Below, one piece after another: positions 7,393-10,952 of a stretch of 10,952 bases of DNA. The notes under the pieces were generated by a model, which saw nothing but the letters and a program-made list of their open reading frames with translations, did no database searches and was not told the origin of the DNA. This DNA is from Pseudolysobacter sp. (GTDB taxonomy: Bacteria; Pseudomonadota; Gammaproteobacteria; Xanthomonadales; Rhodanobacteraceae). The translations under genes and the position numbers were made by a program. The stretch spans positions 1-10,952 of the forward strand of contig JANXUW010000739.1 in NCBI GenBank assembly GCA_025351985.1, read 5' to 3'. The stretch's first letter is position 1. Every line of letters begins with the position of its first letter.

Positions 7393-8358
7393 TTACTGCT
7401 TGCCAGCCGCAGGCTTGGCCGGCGGCGGCGTAATACCTTCGACCTTGTCGGTATCCGGCTTGCCGTTGTGGGTGGCCTTGATGACGTCGCCTTCAAGCTT
7501 GGTGAACGGCACGAACGGCACGATCTTGCCGTTGTAGATGTCGCTGCGCGTGACCGTGATGGTGCCGTCCGCGGCCTGATTTTTGACCACCTTGAGCACG
7601 CGTTGCGCACCGGGCGGGCCGACTGGAATGACCATGATGCCACCGGCCTTGAGCTGCTTGAGTAGCGGCGGCGGCACGTGATCGATACCGCAGGTGACAA
7701 TGATCTTGTCGAACGGACCGTTCTCTTCCCAGCCGTAATAACCGTCGGCCTGTTTCGAGGTGATGTTCTTGAATTCGTTGTAGCCTTTCTTGATCAAATC
7801 GTCGTACACGCCGCGCGTGCGTTCGGCCAGCGGCTTGATGATTTCGATCGAGAAAACCTTGTCGGTCAGGTGCGACAGATACGCCGACTGGTAACCCGAA
7901 CCGGTACCGATTTCGAGCACCTTTTCGCCCTGCTTCACATCGAGCGACGCGGTCATGTGGCCGACCAGGTGCGGGCCGGAAATGGTCACGCCATAACCGA
8001 TATCGAGGAACGCGCTGTCGTAGGAATGGGCGCGATTGATCGGACGCACGAAGTCTTCGCGCGGCGTCAGCAGGAATGCGCGCTTTTCGCGATCGGCGCT
8101 CAAATCCTTGTTGGTCAACATTGCCTGCAGACGATCCCAGCGCTTGCCGACGAAGGCCGCATCTTCGCCACGGTTTTTCACCATCCACGCGACGAAGTTT
8201 TCGCGCGTGTCAAGCGGCGGCGCGATATCCCACGTGAATGGCAATACCGCAACCGGCGCCGCGGCAGCAGCCGCTGCGGGCGCGGCATGAGAAAGCAGCG
8301 GCATGATCGATGCCGTCAGCACAGCGAGAGAACCCAAAACAAAACCACGTCTTTTCAC
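7393..8358 (-). CDS. Exported Pcm-like protein-L-isoaspartate O-methyltransferase
   Basis: From the GTG at 8358 the protein is 321 aa. It begins MKRRGFVLGSLAVLT, with a twin-arginine RRxFxL-type motif, a hydrophobic stretch and SHAAPA as a likely cleavage region (after about residue 25), so Tat export is probable. The catalytic half matches the Pcm family: TISGPHLVGHM (125-135), the SAM-binding motif VLEIGTGSGYQS (147-158), acidic E172 in FSIEI, and a later GGIMVIPVG (239-247). Pcm methylates isoaspartyl residues in damaged proteins. Cytosolic Pcm is about 210 aa; the extra length here is an N-terminal region of about 100 residues and a Pro/Ala/Lys-rich tail. Export is odd because SAM is a cytoplasmic cofactor, so it may be carried out already bound or the domain may have another role. 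An in-frame ATG at 8370 and a GTG at 8400 are alternatives, but a ribosome site favours 8358. Confidence 0.85.
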   Translation of the reverse strand: MKRRGFVLGSLAVLTASIMPLLSHAAPAAAAAAAPVAVLPFTWDIAPPLDTRENFVAWMVKNRGEDAAFVGKRWDRLQAMLTNKDLSADREKRAFLLTPREDFVRPINRAHSYDSAFLDIGYGVTISGPHLVGHMTASLDVKQGEKVLEIGTGSGYQSAYLSHLTDKVFSIEIIKPLAERTRGVYDDLIKKGYNEFKNITSKQADGYYGWEENGPFDKIIVTCGIDHVPPPLLKQLKAGGIMVIPVGPPGAQRVLKVVKNQAADGTITVTRSDIYNGKIVPFVPFTKLEGDVIKATHNGKPDTDKVEGITPPPAKPAAGKQ

Positions 8359-8364
8359 GTTTAT

Positions 8365-8368
8365 CTCC
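8365..8368 (-). promoter_or_regulatory. Ribosome binding site choosing the GTG start at 8358
   Basis: Leftward, GGAG is followed by the 6-nt spacer ATAAAC and then GTG at 8358. The GGAG overlaps the in-frame ATG at 8370 and makes it a poor start. With the GTG start, the twin-arginine signal begins at residue 3, as expected for a real signal peptide. Confidence 0.7.
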
Positions 8369-8441
8369 ATAACTCGAATAGTCGAACTGGCAAGGGACAC
8401 GCGGCAGGAACACCGCGATATTCATTTCATTTGAAGCGGAT

Positions 8442-9653
8442 TTACGGCGCCTGTCTCAGTGCGATTACCGCATTGAGACCACCGAAAGCAAACGAATTTG
8501 ATAACGCCGCACGCACGGTTTTTTCGCGCGCGACATTCGGCACGTAATCGAGATCGCAGGCCGGATCGGGATCGACAAAATTCAGCGTCGGTGCCAACAC
8601 GCCGTCGCGCAATGCACCGATCGCCGCGACCAGTTCGATCGCGCCGGCCGCGCCGAGCGCATGGCCGTGCATCGATTTGGTCGACGACACCGCAAGCGCA
8701 TCGGCATGCGTGCCGAACACGCGCCGGATCGCCGCGGTTTCGGTCGGATCGTTGGCCGGCGTGCCGGTGCCGTGCGCATTGATGTAACCGACATCGGTCA
8801 CGTTGAGTTTTGCTTCGGACAATGCGCGCTCGATCGCACGTGCCGCACCGATTTCAGACGGAAAAACGATATCCGCCGCATCCGCCGACATGCCGGCACC
8901 GGCGAATTCAGCGAGAATATTCGCGCCGCGTGCCTGCGCATGTTCCAACGTTTCGAGCACAAAAATGGCCGCGCCTTCACCGAGCACGAGGCCACGGCGT
9001 TGTTTGCTGAACGGGCGACACGTGTCATCGGCGAGCACGCGCATTGCTTCCCATGCCTTGGCGCAGCCGAGCGTGATGCAGGCCTCGGTGCCACCGGTCA
9101 CGGCCGCATCGACCATCCCGCTGCGCACCATGTGGAACGCTTGCGCCATCGCGTGATTCGACGACGCGCATGCGCTGACCACGGCGAACGCCGGGCCGGT
9201 AAGCTTGAATTCGATACTGATCTGGCACGCCGGCGCGTTCGACATCAGGCGCACGATGCTGAGCGGATGCGGCCGCGCGTTCTCGCCATATAGCCGCCGC
9301 GAGGCTTCGTCATGCGTGGTCTCGCCGCCAACGCCGGTGCCGATGATGCACGCGGTGCGATCGCCGAGTTCGTCGGCCGAAAAATCGATGCCGGATTGTT
9401 TGACCGCCTCGCGCGCCGCAACGAGTGCAAACTGCGAAACACGATCCAGCAGCATCAATTGTTTTTCGCTGAAATGCGCGAGCGGCTCGAAGCCACGCAC
9501 TTCTGCCGCGATGCGCGCCTTGAGCAAACTCGCATCGATCCGACTGATCGGCGCGATACCCTGGCGGCCTTCGCGCATCGCATTCCAGCACGTCGGCGCA
9601 TCGAGTCCGAGCGCCGACAACGAGCCCATTCCGGTAATTACGACGCGCCGCAT
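8442..9653 (-). CDS. Beta-ketoacyl-ACP synthase, FabF-like
   Basis: The 403-aa protein has the length and motifs of type II elongating ketosynthases. C162 in VVSACASSNHA is the acyl-accepting nucleophile, H294 in NAHGTGTPANDPTE and H329 in STKSMHGHALGAAG complete the Cys-His-His triad, and K326 is the conserved lysine. The C-terminal NSFAFGGLNAVIAL is the usual substrate-pocket loop. It condenses an acyl chain with malonyl-ACP in the cytoplasm. The gene lies 63 nt downstream of a dedicated acyl carrier protein, without ketoreductase, dehydratase or malonyltransferase nearby, so it probably belongs to a specialised acyl pathway rather than housekeeping FabF. The ATG at 9653 has only a weak GAGA-like ribosome site. 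A housekeeping FabF copy is the main alternative, but the neighbouring acyltransferase and transporter argue against it. Confidence 0.93.
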   Translation of the reverse strand: MRRVVITGMGSLSALGLDAPTCWNAMREGRQGIAPISRIDASLLKARIAAEVRGFEPLAHFSEKQLMLLDRVSQFALVAAREAVKQSGIDFSADELGDRTACIIGTGVGGETTHDEASRRLYGENARPHPLSIVRLMSNAPACQISIEFKLTGPAFAVVSACASSNHAMAQAFHMVRSGMVDAAVTGGTEACITLGCAKAWEAMRVLADDTCRPFSKQRRGLVLGEGAAIFVLETLEHAQARGANILAEFAGAGMSADAADIVFPSEIGAARAIERALSEAKLNVTDVGYINAHGTGTPANDPTETAAIRRVFGTHADALAVSSTKSMHGHALGAAGAIELVAAIGALRDGVLAPTLNFVDPDPACDLDYVPNVAREKTVRAALSNSFAFGGLNAVIALRQAP

Positions 9654-9716
9654 GCGAATCTCGTTCGAGGTTTGAATTTATGCATCTTTCGAATCGTCTT
9701 GAGTGTGACGGATGCG

Positions 9717-9983
9717 TCAGCTCAGCGCAGGCGCGGCGGCTTCTTTTTCGGCGACCAGGCGTTCGACCGCGGTCACCAGACCCTGCACCGAATCGGTATC
9801 GACGGTCGGGTCGCGATCGGGCAAGGTGATCTTGAATTTGTCTTCGAGCTCGAAAATGATCTGCACCGCGTCGAGCGAATCGATTTCGAGATCCTTCAAG
9901 GTGGATTCGAGCGTGATCTTGCTCGCCTCAATGCCGGACTCTTTGGCGATGATGGCGAAAATGGTTTCCTGCACATTACTCAT
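9717..9983 (-). CDS. Acyl carrier protein
   Basis: The 88-aa acidic protein has the three-helix acyl carrier pattern: helix I (about 4-16), the motif LEIDSLDAVQIIFELEDKF with the phosphopantetheine-accepting serine S36 in DSLDA, and a final helix (about 66-80). EIDSLDAVQ differs from the DSLDTVE of housekeeping AcpP, and a short AEKEAAAPALS tail follows. It carries growing or finished acyl chains for the ketosynthase encoded just downstream. The spacing of 63 nt and common direction indicate an operon. The gap of 111 nt to the upstream transporter gene may hold its own promoter, although I could not find a convincing -35/-10 pair there. Confidence 0.95.
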   Translation of the reverse strand: MSNVQETIFAIIAKESGIEASKITLESTLKDLEIDSLDAVQIIFELEDKFKITLPDRDPTVDTDSVQGLVTAVERLVAEKEAAAPALS

Positions 9984-9989
9984 TCATTT

Positions 9990-9993
9990 CTCC
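9990..9993 (-). promoter_or_regulatory. Ribosome binding site of the acyl carrier protein gene
   Basis: A leftward GGAG stands 6 nt before the ATG at 9983. A second ATG at 9987 is out of frame and stops after three codons (ATG AAT GAG TAA), overlapping the true start. The site is strong and suggests high expression, as expected for a carrier protein. Confidence 0.65.
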
Positions 9994-10094
9994 GGGATAC
10001 CCTGTTCCTGCGCATAGTTTAGCGTATGCGCCGGTAAACTTTGAGATTTTACGCGGCAGCGTTTATCGCGCAGACGGCTTGCGTCGCGTTGCGT

Positions 10095-10502
10095 CTAATG
10101 ATCCGCAGGCTTCGACGTATCCGAACCGAGCATTAGGATGCCGCAGACGATGACTGCCGAACCGAGCAGCTTCGACCAGTTCAGTACTTCGCCTACCACC
10201 AGAAACGACGCAATCATCACTGCCACGAACACGATCGCGCTGGTTGGAAACGCGCTGGACAAGGATGACTTGCGCAAGATCACCATCCACGCCAGAAACG
10301 CGCCGAGATAACAGCCCGCCGCGCTCCACAACCACGGCGAGCGTGCCGCATTGAGCGCAGCCGCGAGCGTGAATTCGAACGCACCCGATTGCTCCCCCGC
10401 CAATTTCAGCGAAACCTGACACAAGGTTTCGAAGCCGAGCAAAATCAGCCACGACAGCGCCACAGGATTCAACCAGCGCGCGGGTTTTGCGATGAGGTTC
10501 AT
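10095..10502 (-). CDS. Small four-helix transporter, SMR/EamA (DMT superfamily)
   Basis: From the ATG at 10502 the protein is 135 aa with four hydrophobic helices (about 12-34, 55-76, 82-105 and 109-127). E25 in LLGFETLCQVSLKLAG lies in helix 1, where small multidrug resistance proteins such as EmrE keep an essential Glu. SFLVVGEVLNWSKLLGSAVIVCGILML is the typical helix 3-4 end of EamA/SMR members. Such short proteins work as dimers in the inner membrane and move cationic or amphipathic molecules. The ATG overlaps the stop of the acyltransferase gene by 4 nt (ATGA), and AAGGA at 10512-10516 precedes it, so an upstream start at 10709 is rejected. It may export or flip the acyl product made by its neighbours, like ArnE/ArnF-type flippases. 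The substrate is inferred from context only. Confidence 0.82.
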   Translation of the reverse strand: MNLIAKPARWLNPVALSWLILLGFETLCQVSLKLAGEQSGAFEFTLAAALNAARSPWLWSAAGCYLGAFLAWMVILRKSSLSSAFPTSAIVFVAVMIASFLVVGEVLNWSKLLGSAVIVCGILMLGSDTSKPADH

Positions 10503-10952
10503 CGGTTCGGTTCCTTGATGTGGTGCGCCAGATCGGCGTCGAGACGGTCGAGGCGAAACAGGCGCTCGACCACAGCGAAGATGCGATCGAGCAGACGATT
10601 GCGATGGCGATACCACAACCAGTTCGCCGCAAGACGACTGCCGAGGCGCAGTTTTTCGTGATGCAATCCCTGCCCGCTTTGATACAGCGGAATGCGATTT
10701 GCCAGACAATAACGCACGTTTTCCATCCAGCTCACGTAATACAAGCTGTACTTGCGCGCCACGGCGTAATCCATGCCGAAAAACTTGTCGAGCAAGCGTT
10801 GCTCGTCGTGCAGCACCAGGTTGAATGCGATCAATTGCTCATCCAGCCAATAGGTGACGCAACTGGCGCGCTCACCGAGTTCACGCAATACGCTGCTGAA
10901 ATACGCCTGGGTGAGTTCCTCGAATTGCAGTTCGGCGTTCTCGTAAGTCGCA
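10499..10952 (-). CDS. GNAT/FemAB-like acyltransferase, C-terminal part (cut by the right edge)
   Basis: The leftward frame is open at the right edge and ends at 10499, giving 150 residues. It runs through YWLDEQLIAFNLVLHDEQ (about 36-53), FFGMDYAVARKYSLYY, then PLYQSGQGLHHEKLRLGSRL and WYRHRNRLLDRIFAVVERL. A beta-rich core followed by the SGQGxxxxKLRLG motif and a basic helix fits the second acetyltransferase-like domain of FemAB/BioF2-type GNAT proteins. These pass acyl or aminoacyl groups from a carrier (CoA, ACP or tRNA) to an amine. Because an ACP and ketosynthase follow, an acyl-ACP donor is plausible. The TTG at 10888 is internal, not the start. It overlaps the transporter gene by 4 nt and is probably translationally coupled to it. 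The N-terminal domain and true start lie outside the window. Confidence 0.75.
   Translation of the reverse strand, partial: ATYENAELQFEELTQAYFSSVLRELGERASCVTYWLDEQLIAFNLVLHDEQRLLDKFFGMDYAVARKYSLYYVSWMENVRYCLANRIPLYQSGQGLHHEKLRLGSRLAANWLWYRHRNRLLDRIFAVVERLFRLDRLDADLAHHIKEPNR

Noticed and set aside
7116..7700. A 194-codon leftward frame containing VIPAQAGIH
   Set aside because: It crosses the repeat element and the end of the Pcm-like gene in another frame; the phrase is the known chance translation of the dispersed repeat.
8400..8417. Short CGCGG/CCGCG hairpin between the ketosynthase and Pcm-like genes
   Set aside because: The stem is only 5 bp with an 8-nt loop and no T-tract, so there is too little support for a terminator.
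9984..10094. A promoter for the acyl carrier protein gene with TAAACT as -10
   Set aside because: No acceptable -35 hexamer is found at 16-18 bp spacing, so it is not listed as a feature.
10063..10632. A 189-codon leftward frame over the transporter and the end of the acyltransferase
   Set aside because: The alternative frame gives a four-helix SMR-type protein and a GNAT domain end with an ATGA overlap, which is far better supported.

Overview
The window looks like chromosome of a GC-rich gammaproteobacterium, most likely in the Xanthomonadales/Lysobacterales (Rhodanobacteraceae-like). The reasons are the base composition, the kinds of genes, and a dispersed repeat whose chance translation reads VIPAQAGIH, common in such genomes. 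This placement is an inference; no rRNA or other marker gene is present. I recognise twelve protein genes, two of them cut by the window edges, plus one inverted-repeat element, one clear operator-like palindrome and one probable terminator.

Left part (1-2645): the start of a membrane fatty acid desaturase runs off the left edge. Divergent from it is a tightly overlapping pair, an MtnX-like HAD phosphatase and a class III PLP aminotransferase, followed by a stem-loop. Next comes a compact HicA/HicB toxin-antitoxin module (2690-3273, leftward), visibly richer in AT than its neighbours, with a perfect 9-bp inverted repeat just before the toxin start.

Middle part (3343-8358, leftward): three envelope-directed genes. 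In transcription order they are a Pcm-like isoaspartyl methyltransferase with a Tat-type signal peptide, a large polytopic membrane protein with an embedded spermidine-synthase-like methyltransferase domain, and a signal-peptide-bearing alpha/beta hydrolase. The last two are 6 nt apart and surely co-transcribed. A 112-bp inverted-repeat element (7233-7344) lies between the first two.

Right part (8442-10952, leftward): a GNAT/FemAB-like acyltransferase (cut by the right edge), a four-helix SMR/EamA-type transporter, a stand-alone acyl carrier protein and a FabF-like ketosynthase. They look like the core of an acyl-ACP-based pathway in which the ACP carries a chain, the ketosynthase extends it, the acyltransferase moves it to an amine, and the small transporter handles the product. 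With the desaturase, phosphatase and aminotransferase at the left end, the window may hold parts of one specialised lipid or fatty-acyl-amine system. The product is unknown, and the link between the two ends is only inference.
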